A stretch of 64,000 nucleotides of DNA from an uncultured Roseburia sp. (lineage in GTDB: Bacteria; Bacillota; Clostridia; Lachnospirales; Lachnospiraceae): contig CANSSP010000011.1 of the NCBI GenBank assembly GCA_947649645.1, forward strand, positions 1 to 64,000. Reading direction: 5' to 3'. Shown piece after piece: positions 25,317 through 33,809 of the stretch. The position numbers and the translations under genes are program-made. The notes below the pieces were generated by a model. That model saw only the letters and a program-made list of their open reading frames with translations, did not search any database and was not told the origin of the DNA. Each line of letters begins with the position of its first letter. Position 1 is the first letter of the stretch.

Positions 25317-27365
25317 ATGAATCAATTATATGGAAAGCTGGCAGTCATAAATATCAGAAACAGCAGACAGTTTTACGTGCCGTACCTTCTGACCGGGATT
25401 GTGTCGGTGGCCATGTACTATCTGGTGCTGGCGATGCAGGACAATCCGGGGCTGGATTCACTGGGCGGCGGGGCCCAGGACATCCGGATGATTCTTGGAT
25501 TCGGTGTTGTGGTAGTCGGTGTGTTTGTCAGCGTTTTTCTTTTTTACACAAACAGTTTTATTATGAAGCGTCGCAAAAAAGAGCTTGGGGTTTATAATAT
25601 TCTTGGCATGGAAAAAAAGCATATCGCCAGAGTGCTGTTTCTGGAAACCTTTCTTCTGGCGCTGACGGCAATCTTGGGCGGGCTTTTGTCCGGTATTGTA
25701 TTTAACAAGCTGATGACGATGATTTTATACCGGCTGACGGATATTGTCGCAAACATTCCGTTTTATATTTCGTGGTCCGGCTGCCGGAATACAGTGATTT
25801 TGTTTGTGATCGTTTATGGGGCGACGCTTCTTTACAATCTGATGCAGATTAAACTGGCGAATCCGATTGAGCTTCTGCACAGTACCAGTGCCGGAGAGCG
25901 GGAGCCGAAGACAAAACTGCTTATGACGCTCGTTGGCCTTGCGGCGCTCGGAGCAGGGTATTATATCGCGTTTACGACCTGCGATGCGGTATCGGCAGTC
26001 ATATACTTTTTTGTGGCCGTTCTTCTGGTTATCCTGGGCACATACTGCCTGTTTACGGCCGGGAGTATTGCATTTTTAAAAGCGCTTCGGAAAAACAAAG
26101 GTTATTATTATCAGGCAAAGCATTTTACGACGGTTTCCGGGATGATTTACCGGATGAAACAGAACGCCGTGGGTCTGGCCAATATCTGCATTCTCTCTAC
26201 AATGGTGCTTGTGACGGTCTCCACGACAGTCAGCATGTATCTGGGAACCGAAGATGTGATGAATAACCGGTTTCCGTCGGAGATCTCGGTGACTGCTTAT
26301 TATTCGCAGATGCCGGAGGATATCCGGGCGCTCTGGCCGGTAACGGACCAGTCGTTAATGGCGTCGGGCCGCGTCGTTACAGGGAAAAATGCATTTTTTA
26401 ATATCACCCAGATGGGAATGCGGGATGGAAATAAAGTATTCATTACGGATGCGGAATCAAAAATGGGCTCTCATATCGGAATGGTGGTGACGGTTACGAT
26501 TCTGACACAGACGGATTATGAAGCTTACAGCGGTGAAGCCATTTTACCGCTTGCACAGGGAGAGGTGGCGCTCTCGGCGGTTCCTGCATTTGAGGGAGAT
26601 ACACTGGTCTTTGAGGGGACGGAGTATCCCGTGCGTCAGATCTGCCCGTTTCCGGAGGATAAAAATGTAGATTATATCACTTCAATGGGCGGCGGAAAGG
26701 TGTATCTGATTGTGCCGGATCAGGAGACGATCCTGCGGATTTATGATGACCTTGTAAAAAACTGGGGAGAGCAGCGTGTGGAGCCGGCGCTTCGCTTTGA
26801 CGCGGCGTATGAGATTGACGGCACGGCGCAGGAAAAGCTTGAAGCCGAGTCCGCCCTCCGCCAGGCGCTGACAGAATGGGAGACGGCAGTCGGCAGTCAG
26901 ACGGCCGGTTATAAAAGTGTTTTTATGGAGGCGCGGGAAGAGAACAGGAGTAGTTTTTATCGACTGTACGGAGGCCTGTTTTTCCTCGGAATGTTTCTCG
27001 GCGTCCTGTTTCTGATGGTTACGGTGCTGATTATTTTTTACAAGCAGATATCGGAAGGGTATGAGGACAAGGAGCGCTATGCGATTATGCAGAATGTGGG
27101 CATGAGCAGCGTGGAAGTAAAACGTGCGATCCGCTCTCAGGTTCTGACTGTATTTTTCCTGCCGATCGCGGCGGCGATCGTACATGTCATTATGGCGTTT
27201 CCGATGATCACAGAGCTCTTAAAGTGCCTGAATCTGATGAACCGCCAGTTGTTTGCATGGTGCATGGTGGGAACAGCCCTGGTTTTCGGCGTAATTTATC
27301 TTCTGGTTTATCAGCTGACATCCAGAAGCTATTACAGGATTGTAGGAAACGGAAAGTCAGGGTGA
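25317..27365 (+). CDS. BceB-like FtsX permease
   Basis: This 682-residue permease pairs with the BceA-like ATPase. I start at ATG 25317 (GGAGAGA upstream), giving MNQLYGKLAVINIRNSRQFY, the usual BceB opening. Features are a first helix, a two-helix segment with KRRKKELGVYNILGMEKKHI, a group of helices to about residue 300, a large extracellular domain (about 305-555) between helices 7 and 8, and three final helices with ERYAIMQNVGMSSVEVKRAI. That extracellular domain normally governs ligand recognition in bacitracin- or lantibiotic-type modules. Its last bases overlap the convergent TetR gene by nine bases. Confidence 0.9.
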   Translation: MNQLYGKLAVINIRNSRQFYVPYLLTGIVSVAMYYLVLAMQDNPGLDSLGGGAQDIRMILGFGVVVVGVFVSVFLFYTNSFIMKRRKKELGVYNILGMEKKHIARVLFLETFLLALTAILGGLLSGIVFNKLMTMILYRLTDIVANIPFYISWSGCRNTVILFVIVYGATLLYNLMQIKLANPIELLHSTSAGEREPKTKLLMTLVGLAALGAGYYIAFTTCDAVSAVIYFFVAVLLVILGTYCLFTAGSIAFLKALRKNKGYYYQAKHFTTVSGMIYRMKQNAVGLANICILSTMVLVTVSTTVSMYLGTEDVMNNRFPSEISVTAYYSQMPEDIRALWPVTDQSLMASGRVVTGKNAFFNITQMGMRDGNKVFITDAESKMGSHIGMVVTVTILTQTDYEAYSGEAILPLAQGEVALSAVPAFEGDTLVFEGTEYPVRQICPFPEDKNVDYITSMGGGKVYLIVPDQETILRIYDDLVKNWGEQRVEPALRFDAAYEIDGTAQEKLEAESALRQALTEWETAVGSQTAGYKSVFMEAREENRSSFYRLYGGLFFLGMFLGVLFLMVTVLIIFYKQISEGYEDKERYAIMQNVGMSSVEVKRAIRSQVLTVFFLPIAAAIVHVIMAFPMITELLKCLNLMNRQLFAWCMVGTALVFGVIYLLVYQLTSRSYYRIVGNGKSG

Positions 27366-27917
27366 AATCCGGGACCCGAAAATGTTTGTCACCATAAAGG
27401 AGATAAATTCGTCAAGCGGCATTTTCGGGTCCCGCAGCCATTCCGAGACGGCGGCGAGCAGGCCGGAGAGATAAAATTCGGCGAGCAGATGCATCTGGTA
27501 GGGACTGTGGCCTTCCGGGGGCAGAAAGTAGCGGGTCATAAGCGGCCAGATCAGTTCTTTGAGGCGGGTGGTAAAATGTGGGTCGCCGTTGTCGCTTAAG
27601 AGCACGGCGGCATAGTGGGAGTAAGTCTGCATCAGTTCCACTAAAACCCCCATCTGCCTTGAGAGATCAAATGTTTCGTTTGTCCTTAAGGATTCTTCCA
27701 GCACAGACTGGATCCTGCGCAGCAGATCATTCTCAATCTGGGAAAACATATCATAGACATCTCTGTAATACAGATAAAATGTGCCGCGGTTGTAACCGGC
27801 AAGACTGGTGATTTCTTTGACGGATATTTTTTCGATCGGTTTTTCTGTGTATAATTTCCAGAAGGCGGTACACAGATTTGCCTTTGTCTGTTCCGTGATC
27901 TGCGGTTGTTTTTTCAT
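27357..27917 (-). CDS. TetR-family transcriptional regulator
   Basis: This 186-residue repressor-type protein has a TetR DNA-binding domain (residues 8-55: ITEQTKANLCTAFWKLYTEK and ISVKEITSLAGYNRGTFYLYY) and a variable helical ligand domain with FYLSGLLAAVSEW near the end. It is divergent from the ABC exporter operon that begins at 28125. An inverted-repeat operator flanks its own -10 box, so self-repression and control of the exporter are likely. Its 3' end overlaps the BceB-like gene on the other strand by nine bases. Confidence 0.9.
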   Translation of the reverse strand: MKKQPQITEQTKANLCTAFWKLYTEKPIEKISVKEITSLAGYNRGTFYLYYRDVYDMFSQIENDLLRRIQSVLEESLRTNETFDLSRQMGVLVELMQTYSHYAAVLLSDNGDPHFTTRLKELIWPLMTRYFLPPEGHSPYQMHLLAEFYLSGLLAAVSEWLRDPKMPLDEFISFMVTNIFGSRISP

Positions 27918-27986
27918 AGATGGATTCCCATACCTTTCCTTCAGAATACGGCCAGCCTGGCTGTATTTTTTATGTCAGCATGTCTG

Positions 27987-28085
27987 ACGCTGTCTTATAT
28001 CATAACACGACAGCGTGTTGTTTGCAAAACTCAACATTTCGTCAGAGATTGTTGATTGATATGTCTGTTTTGACCGGGATATACT
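27987..28085. promoter_or_regulatory. Divergent promoters with TetR operator candidate
   Basis: On the minus strand TTGCAA (28027-28022) and TATGAT (28004-27999) have a 17-base spacer and serve the TetR gene. ACGCTGTC (27987-27994) and GACAGCGT (28009-28016) form a perfect 8-bp inverted repeat that brackets this -10 box. On the plus strand TTGATA (28056-28061) and TATACT (28080-28085), 18-base spacer, serve the ABC operon. A second inverted repeat TCAACA/TGTTGA (28031-28055) lies between the two promoters. Confidence 0.6.
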
Positions 28086-28124
28086 GAAAAAAAGGATTGT
28101 CTGGGGAAAGGTCTGGAAAGATAT

Positions 28125-28826
28125 ATGGCGTATATAGAATTTAATCATATTGTAAAGGAATACCGGACAGGAGAAAACGTGATCCGGGCGCTGGACGATG
28201 CTCAGTTTGCCGTGGAACGGGGGGAGCTGGCGGTAATATTAGGTTCATCCGGAGCGGGGAAGACGACTGCGCTGAACATCCTGGGAGGGATGGACGTTCC
28301 GACTTCGGGGCAGATTCTGGTGGACGGCAATGATGTCACGCGCTATAACAAAAAGCAGCTTGTCGGTTACCGCCGCACAGATATTGGTTTTGTGTTTCAG
28401 TTTTACAATCTTGTGCCGAATCTGACGGCGCTTGAGAATGTCGAGCTGGCGGCGCAGGTTTGTAAAAATTCGCTGGATGCTTCGGAGACACTTGATAAGG
28501 TAGGGCTTTCCGGGAGAAAGGGCAATTTTCCGGCCCAGCTCTCCGGCGGAGAGCAGCAGAGAGTGTCGATAGCGCGTGCTCTTGCGAAAAATCCAAAGCT
28601 GCTCCTGTGCGACGAGCCGACAGGTGCGCTGGATTATAATACGGGAAAGCAGATTCTGCAGCTCTTACAGGATACCTGCCGCAGAGAAAGGATCACAGTG
28701 CTTCTGATCACGCACAATTCGGCGCTGGCGCCGATGGCGGACCGGCTGATCCGATTTAAGAGCGGAAAGGTGACGGAGATTACGAAAAATGCGTGCCCGG
28801 TTCCGATTGCGGAAATCGAGTGGTAA
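28125..28826 (+). CDS. ABC transporter ATP-binding protein (TetR-linked exporter)
   Basis: This 233-residue ATPase has Walker A GSSGAGKT (40-47), Q-loop [19 protein letters not shown], signature [15 protein letters not shown], Walker [14 protein letters not shown] and H-loop LITHNSALA. It belongs to the MacB/LolD group and pairs with the very long permease starting 15 bases downstream. Its promoter lies in the region shared with the divergent TetR gene. The ribosome-binding site is weak (GGAAAG). Substrate unknown. Confidence 0.9.
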   Translation: MAYIEFNHIVKEYRTGENVIRALDDAQFAVERGELAVILGSSGAGKTTALNILGGMDVPTSGQILVDGNDVTRYNKKQLVGYRRTDIGFVFQFYNLVPNLTALENVELAAQVCKNSLDASETLDKVGLSGRKGNFPAQLSGGEQQRVSIARALAKNPKLLLCDEPTGALDYNTGKQILQLLQDTCRRERITVLLITHNSALAPMADRLIRFKSGKVTEITKNACPVPIAEIEW

Positions 28827-28841
28827 TTTTGGAGGATTCGA

Positions 28842-31800
28842 GTGAAAAAGGCTTACAATAAGGATGTCTGGCGTTCCATATGGAACGGAAAAAAGCGATT
28901 TTTTTCGATTATGCTGATCACAGCGCTCGGCGTGACGATGCTCACAGGGCTTACGGCGGCCTGTGTCGATCTGCGCAGCGCGGCGGATACATTTTTTGAT
29001 GAGCAGAATTTGTCTGATATCTGTGTCGTTTCGACATTGGGGCTTACGGACGAAGATGTGGAGGCACTGGGCGCAATGCAGGGCGTCGCGGCGGCGGAGG
29101 GAACTTACAGTGAGACCGTACATACGAAAACAGGGGAAAAAAACGCGACGGCTGAGGTAAAGACGCTGGGCGGGATAAATATTCCGTATCTGTGTGCCGG
29201 GACGCTTCCGGGGCAGACAGATGAGATTGCGGTGACGGAAAAATATATGCAGGAGTCGGGAAAGTCCATCGGGGATACGCTGGTGATTGAGGAAGAGCCG
29301 GAGGAGGAAGAGGATGACGGGGAAGAAGGCGGATCGCAGCGTAATTTTCCGAATACGGAATATACGATCACCGGTGTTGTCACAGACGCGGCGGACATCA
29401 ACAATCCCAACGGTTGTGTTTCGTTCCGCGACACGGCGTCAACGGATTATACATTTTTTGTACTTCCGGAGGCGGTGGAGAGCGATGTATACACGGCAAT
29501 ATATTTACAGCTTGCAGGCAGCAGTGAACTGTTCTGCTATTCGGATGCGTATGAAGAGCTGACAGCAGAAACCGTGCGCCGGATTGAAGAGCAGATAAAG
29601 GGGCAGCGTGAGCAGGCACGTTATGACGAGGTCGTAGGAGAGGCGGAGTGTGAGATCGGGGAAAAGGAAGCAGAGATAAACGATGAACTTGCGGAGGCAG
29701 AAACGGCGTTTTCCGAGGCGGAGCGTGAGCTTTCCGACGGCAGAGAAGAGCTGCTTTCGGCAGAGCGTGCGCTTTGGGAGAAAGAGAAGGAGGCAGAGCG
29801 TGCGTTTGCAAAGGCCAGGGAAGAACTTTCCGACGGCCGCAGACAGCTCGCGGAGGCGGAAGCGCAGCTCGCAGAAGCGGAAAAGGAACTGTTTGCCGGA
29901 GAGGAAAAGCTTGCAGAGGCAAAGAAGACGCTTGCTGCGGAGCGTGACAGGGCGGCAGAACAGTTTGCATCGGCGCGTGGAGCGCTTGCGGGCAGCCGGG
30001 CAGAGACACAGACGGCACTTGGAGAACTTACGGTGCAGTTTCAGCAGGTAAGAGAGCAGTTTGGCGGCGCGTGGCCGGAAGGAGAGTGGGAGCTTTTACG
30101 GCAGACGGCGGGGGATGCTTATGTTCCGGCGGTGCGGGCGAGGGCAAGAGTGGCACAGCTGCAAAAAGAGCTGGAGACGATGGAAGCGTCTGCTCCGGGA
30201 TATGCCAAGATCAGGCAGGAGCTGGAAACAGAGACTGCGGCGGCGGGACAGGCCGAAGCTGCCGTTGCCGGAACATGCGCCTTTGCGCAGGAGGCTTTTC
30301 TGGGAGCGTTTCTGCCACTGGTGGAGGCGGCCGGGCAGGGAATTGATTATCAGATCATGATGCTTGATCCGCAGGCAGAGGATTATGAGGCACAGGTGGA
30401 AGCGCTCACTGCGCAGAAAGCGCAGATGCAGTCGCTCGGGGCAGAGCTGCCGAAGCTTGCGCTCGGCCTGGGGCAGCTCGACGCTGCCGGGGTGGTATCG
30501 TGCGAGCAGGAGGCGCAGCTTTCCGAACAGGAGGCGGCTGCCGGCGCACAGTTTGCGGAGGCGCAAAGACAGATTGAGGAAAGCGAAGCAAAGCTGATTT
30601 ATGGCAGGGAGCAGACGGCGAGTGGGTCTGCCGAATTAGAAGACAACAGAAAGAAACTGGAAGACGGCGAGGCAGAGTTGTCAGAGCAGGAAAAAGAGGC
30701 CGCACGGCAGTTTGCGGACGGAAAGGCTGAAATTGAGGAAAACCGGGCGAAACTGGAAGACGGTGAGCGCGAGCTTCTGGAGAAGAGGGCAGAATATGAG
30801 TCGGACAAGGCTGAAGCAGAAGATAAGATAAGAGAGGCGAGGGAAGAACTCTCAGAGCTGGATCTGACACAGTGGTATGTGCAGGACCGCAGCTCCCTGA
30901 GCGGATATGCAAACGTCGGAAGCGACGCGGATTCGATTGAGGCTCTGGGGGCGGTGTTTCCGGTGGTGTTTTTTGTCGTGGCAATTTTAATCAGCCTGAC
31001 GACGGTCACGCGTATGGTGGAGGAAGACAGAGGGCTGATCGGAACCTATAAGGCATTGGGATTTACGGACAGGGAAATCCGCAGAAAGTATCTGACGTAT
31101 GCGTGTCTGGCCTGCCTTGCCGGAGGGATTCTGGGGGATATCGGCGGATTTCTGGTGCTTCCTGAAATTATATTTGTTTTTTTCAGAATGATGTATCTGC
31201 TTCCGGACTACCCGGTCCGGTTTGATTTCTTTTATGGTATCGGCGGGATGGGGCTGTTTGTGCTGGGGATTGTCGGCGCAACGGCGGCGGCCTGCTTTGC
31301 GGAGCTTCGTTCCATGCCGGCGGTTCTGATGCGGCCCAGAGCGCCGCGCTCTGGTTCCAGGGTATTTCTGGAATATGTGACGCCGCTCTGGAAGCGCTTA
31401 TCTTTTCTGAACAAGGTGACGGCGCGCAATCTGTTCCGGTACAAAAAGCGCTTTTTCATGACGATTGCCGGGATTATGGGTTGTATGGCCCTGCTTTTGT
31501 TTGGTTTCGCGGTGAAGGATTCGGTGACGGATCTGATGCCGCGGCAGTACGAGCAGACGTACCGGTATGATCTGATGGCAGTCAGTACCGGGGAAGACAA
31601 CGAAAAACTGCTCTCTTATATGGAGCCGGAAGCCGATTTTCTGAATCTGCAGATTGCGTCGGTAAAGCTGATCAACAGGGCGGGGGACGAGGAAAAAGTA
31701 CAGATGTTTGTGATTCCGGAAGGCGTATCGCTGGAGCGGTATCTTTCTCTGGAGGCGATTTCGGGGGAGAAGGTACTGATGGAGGACACCGGAATTTATG

Positions 31801-32516
31801 TGACGAGAAATGCGGCTAATGTCCTTGGCTTTGAGGCGGGGGATGAGGTGTCGGTTCAGGATTTGTCGCTGAAACGGGAGACGTTTTCCGTAACAGGTAT
31901 TGTAAAAAATTATCTGGGAAATAATGTATATATTTCGAAGGCGCTCTACGAGTCCGTGTTCGGGGAATATGAGCCCAATGGCGTGCTGGTCATCCTGCCG
32001 GAGGAGATCGCGGATCCCGTCGCGTATGCGGACGCGCTGGGAGCGAGAGAAGGGGTGCTTTCCGCGGTGAGCACGAAAGAGCTTAAAGATGATTTTTCCA
32101 AGGCGTTTGCATTGATCAATATGGTGGTCTATGTTGTGATTATCATGGCGGCGAGCCTTGCGTTCGTCGTGCTGTTTACGCTTTCCTCGACCAATATTTC
32201 AGAGCGGTGCAGGGAGCTTGCGACGATAAAGGTGCTCGGGTTCTATGACAGTGAGGTGCATCTGTACGTCAACAAAGAGACGCTGATTCTGACTGTGCTC
32301 GGGATTGTTCTGGGATTGCCGCTCGGATATGTGTTTGCCGGCACACTGACTTATATTTTAAATATGCCGTCCATTTATCTGGAAGTGTCGCTGCACGGGA
32401 CAAGTTTTGCCATCTCTGCGGCAATGTCCTTTGGGTTTGCCCTGGTCGTCGATCTGATCACAAACCGGTCCCTGGACGGGATAGATCCGGTCGAAGCGTT
32501 GAAAAGTGTGGAATAA
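28842..32516 (+). CDS. FtsX-like permease with very long extracellular coiled coil
   Basis: This 1224-residue permease begins with GTG behind TTGGAGGA. Helix 1 is near residues 14-36. Its first extracellular region includes an acidic run near 147-165 and then about 400 residues (roughly 265-685) rich in Glu, Ala, Lys and Gln. Repeated units such as LAEAEKEL and KLEDGEAELSEQE give a strong heptad pattern. Helices follow near 700-840 (first FtsX motif IGTYKALGFTDREIRRKY), one near 872-892, a second extracellular domain, and a last helix group from about 1088 with LATIKVLGFYDSEV. A coiled coil of about 60 nm could span the wall; that is inference. Ordinary FtsX exporters are 650-850 residues. 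Confidence 0.88.
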   Translation: MKKAYNKDVWRSIWNGKKRFFSIMLITALGVTMLTGLTAACVDLRSAADTFFDEQNLSDICVVSTLGLTDEDVEALGAMQGVAAAEGTYSETVHTKTGEKNATAEVKTLGGINIPYLCAGTLPGQTDEIAVTEKYMQESGKSIGDTLVIEEEPEEEEDDGEEGGSQRNFPNTEYTITGVVTDAADINNPNGCVSFRDTASTDYTFFVLPEAVESDVYTAIYLQLAGSSELFCYSDAYEELTAETVRRIEEQIKGQREQARYDEVVGEAECEIGEKEAEINDELAEAETAFSEAERELSDGREELLSAERALWEKEKEAERAFAKAREELSDGRRQLAEAEAQLAEAEKELFAGEEKLAEAKKTLAAERDRAAEQFASARGALAGSRAETQTALGELTVQFQQVREQFGGAWPEGEWELLRQTAGDAYVPAVRARARVAQLQKELETMEASAPGYAKIRQELETETAAAGQAEAAVAGTCAFAQEAFLGAFLPLVEAAGQGIDYQIMMLDPQAEDYEAQVEALTAQKAQMQSLGAELPKLALGLGQLDAAGVVSCEQEAQLSEQEAAAGAQFAEAQRQIEESEAKLIYGREQTASGSAELEDNRKKLEDGEAELSEQEKEAARQFADGKAEIEENRAKLEDGERELLEKRAEYESDKAEAEDKIREAREELSELDLTQWYVQDRSSLSGYANVGSDADSIEALGAVFPVVFFVVAILISLTTVTRMVEEDRGLIGTYKALGFTDREIRRKYLTYACLACLAGGILGDIGGFLVLPEIIFVFFRMMYLLPDYPVRFDFFYGIGGMGLFVLGIVGATAAACFAELRSMPAVLMRPRAPRSGSRVFLEYVTPLWKRLSFLNKVTARNLFRYKKRFFMTIAGIMGCMALLLFGFAVKDSVTDLMPRQYEQTYRYDLMAVSTGEDNEKLLSYMEPEADFLNLQIASVKLINRAGDEEKVQMFVIPEGVSLERYLSLEAISGEKVLMEDTGIYVTRNAANVLGFEAGDEVSVQDLSLKRETFSVTGIVKNYLGNNVYISKALYESVFGEYEPNGVLVILPEEIADPVAYADALGAREGVLSAVSTKELKDDFSKAFALINMVVYVVIIMAASLAFVVLFTLSSTNISERCRELATIKVLGFYDSEVHLYVNKETLILTVLGIVLGLPLGYVFAGTLTYILNMPSIYLEVSLHGTSFAISAAMSFGFALVVDLITNRSLDGIDPVEALKSVE

Positions 32517-32579
32517 TCCTGCTGTAAAAGGATGTGATAACCGATAACCGGGGCACCGGTATGGGACAGATCAATGAAG

Positions 32580-33626
32580 TTATTTCATTTTGATACAGAT
32601 TTCATTTCCTGTAATCTCCGCCGTTGCATAACTGCCGCAGATGAGCGGCATCATCGGGGGAAGATGGCCGAGATCCACATCCATGATAACCGGAACGTTA
32701 AGATCCTTTAGCAGGTCGGATACGGCGTGGCAGTGATCAAGACCCATCATCTCCTGGCCGTACACGAGTGGCCGGCCGATCAGAAAGCCGCTCACATGGG
32801 AAAACCAGCCTGCGTTTTTCATCTGCCAGATGGCCCGGCGGATGGACATGACATTGAGGTCACAGGATTCGAGAAACCAGAGGATGCCGTCCCCGCGGTA
32901 GCGTTTGGTATATTCTGCCACCCTGTCATATTTCGTTCCAAGGAGATTGACCAGGCAGTCCATGCAGCCTCCGGTCAGACGGCCCTGTATCCGCACTTTT
33001 TGATCGGGCGCGGCGTCAGCGATCTCCTGGCCGGGCAGAAGCAGACGCAGTCTGCGTTTTTCGGTCGTGTGATATGGGGCGAGCGGATGTTCTTCGTCTT
33101 TTTTCCCTTCTTTTTCCCAGAGCGGATAGCCGCAGACCGTATCTGTTTTGCCGCGGAGGATGCGGTAGGCGTCTTCGATGCTTTTATGCCACGGCTCCAT
33201 GCCGAAGGAGGGTGCACTGGGACCGTAGATGGATGCGGTGTCACAGAGTGTCGTCAGAAGGAAGGTCATATTTGTGTTGTCGGAAAAACCCATATACCAT
33301 TTTGGTTCTGCTGCGCGGATCCGTTCAAAGTCGACAAATCCCATCGTCTCACACATCAGTTCTCCGCCGCCGCAGGAGATTAAGATATCATTGCTTTTGC
33401 TGCAATAATAGTCTGTAAGCTCAGCGCCGCACGCCTGCGGCGTGTTGCTGATACCGATTCCACAGCCGGCGTAGCAGTTTGGACCGAGGTCGAATCGGTG
33501 TCCGAGCGCCGCCAGTTTTTTCTGTGCGTTTAAAAAGGCGGTTTTGTAGGGCTCCGTGCTGCAGCCAAAGGAGGGCGCCACGAAACCGATGGTTCCGTTT
33601 TCCGGTAAATATTGTGGATATTTCAT
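32580..33626 (-). CDS. S66-family peptidase (LD-carboxypeptidase/MccF-like)
   Basis: This 348-residue protein resembles serine peptidases of family S66, which trim muropeptides (LdcA) or cleave peptide-nucleotide antibiotics (MccF). The nucleophile is S115 in WYMGFSDNT; the other triad positions fit Glu in WFLESCD and His in DVDLGHLPP. The N-terminal GTIGFVAPSFG and the ILISCGGGELM segment are typical. Residues LWEKEGKKDEEHPLAPYH resemble the extra loop of MccF-type members more than LdcA. I start at ATG 33626, because GAGGAA precedes it; an ATG four codons earlier lacks spacing. It has no signal peptide and should be cytosolic. Confidence 0.82.
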   Translation of the reverse strand: MKYPQYLPENGTIGFVAPSFGCSTEPYKTAFLNAQKKLAALGHRFDLGPNCYAGCGIGISNTPQACGAELTDYYCSKSNDILISCGGGELMCETMGFVDFERIRAAEPKWYMGFSDNTNMTFLLTTLCDTASIYGPSAPSFGMEPWHKSIEDAYRILRGKTDTVCGYPLWEKEGKKDEEHPLAPYHTTEKRRLRLLLPGQEIADAAPDQKVRIQGRLTGGCMDCLVNLLGTKYDRVAEYTKRYRGDGILWFLESCDLNVMSIRRAIWQMKNAGWFSHVSGFLIGRPLVYGQEMMGLDHCHAVSDLLKDLNVPVIMDVDLGHLPPMMPLICGSYATAEITGNEICIKMK

Positions 33627-33702
33627 CTTATTCCTCATTTCTTTACTGCCTGGCGTGACTGTAAAGGGTCTGCATGGTCACGGCCGGCATCATTTTTTCC
33701 TT

Positions 33703-33731
33703 ATTGTAAAACAGCTTCAAAAAACTTGCAA
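33703..33731 (-). promoter_or_regulatory. Promoter of the S66 peptidase gene
   Basis: Read on the minus strand, TTGCAA (33731-33726) and TACAAT (33708-33703) are separated by 17 bases, about 77 bases before the start codon. Confidence 0.6.
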
Positions 33732-33742
33732 TTATTTTGTTC

Positions 33743-33778
33743 TTGACCGTACCGCTGCGGTATGGTTTATTATATAGG
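33743..33778 (+). promoter_or_regulatory. Promoter region with palindrome before the CmpB-like gene
   Basis: TTGACC (33743-33748) is followed by TTTATTATATA (from 33766), giving a 17-19-base spacer depending on the -10 chosen. TACCGC and GCGGTA (within 33747-33765) form a palindrome inside the spacer, a possible repressor site. Confidence 0.45.
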
Positions 33779-33809
33779 TTAAAACAAGGATACGAGGGAT
33801 AAAAGAATT

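Noticed and set aside
29398..31009. Several long minus-strand and other-frame ORFs across the coiled-coil permease
   Set aside because: The repetitive, GC-rich coiled-coil codons create open frames in all phases; translations are low-complexity Pro/Arg/Leu strings.
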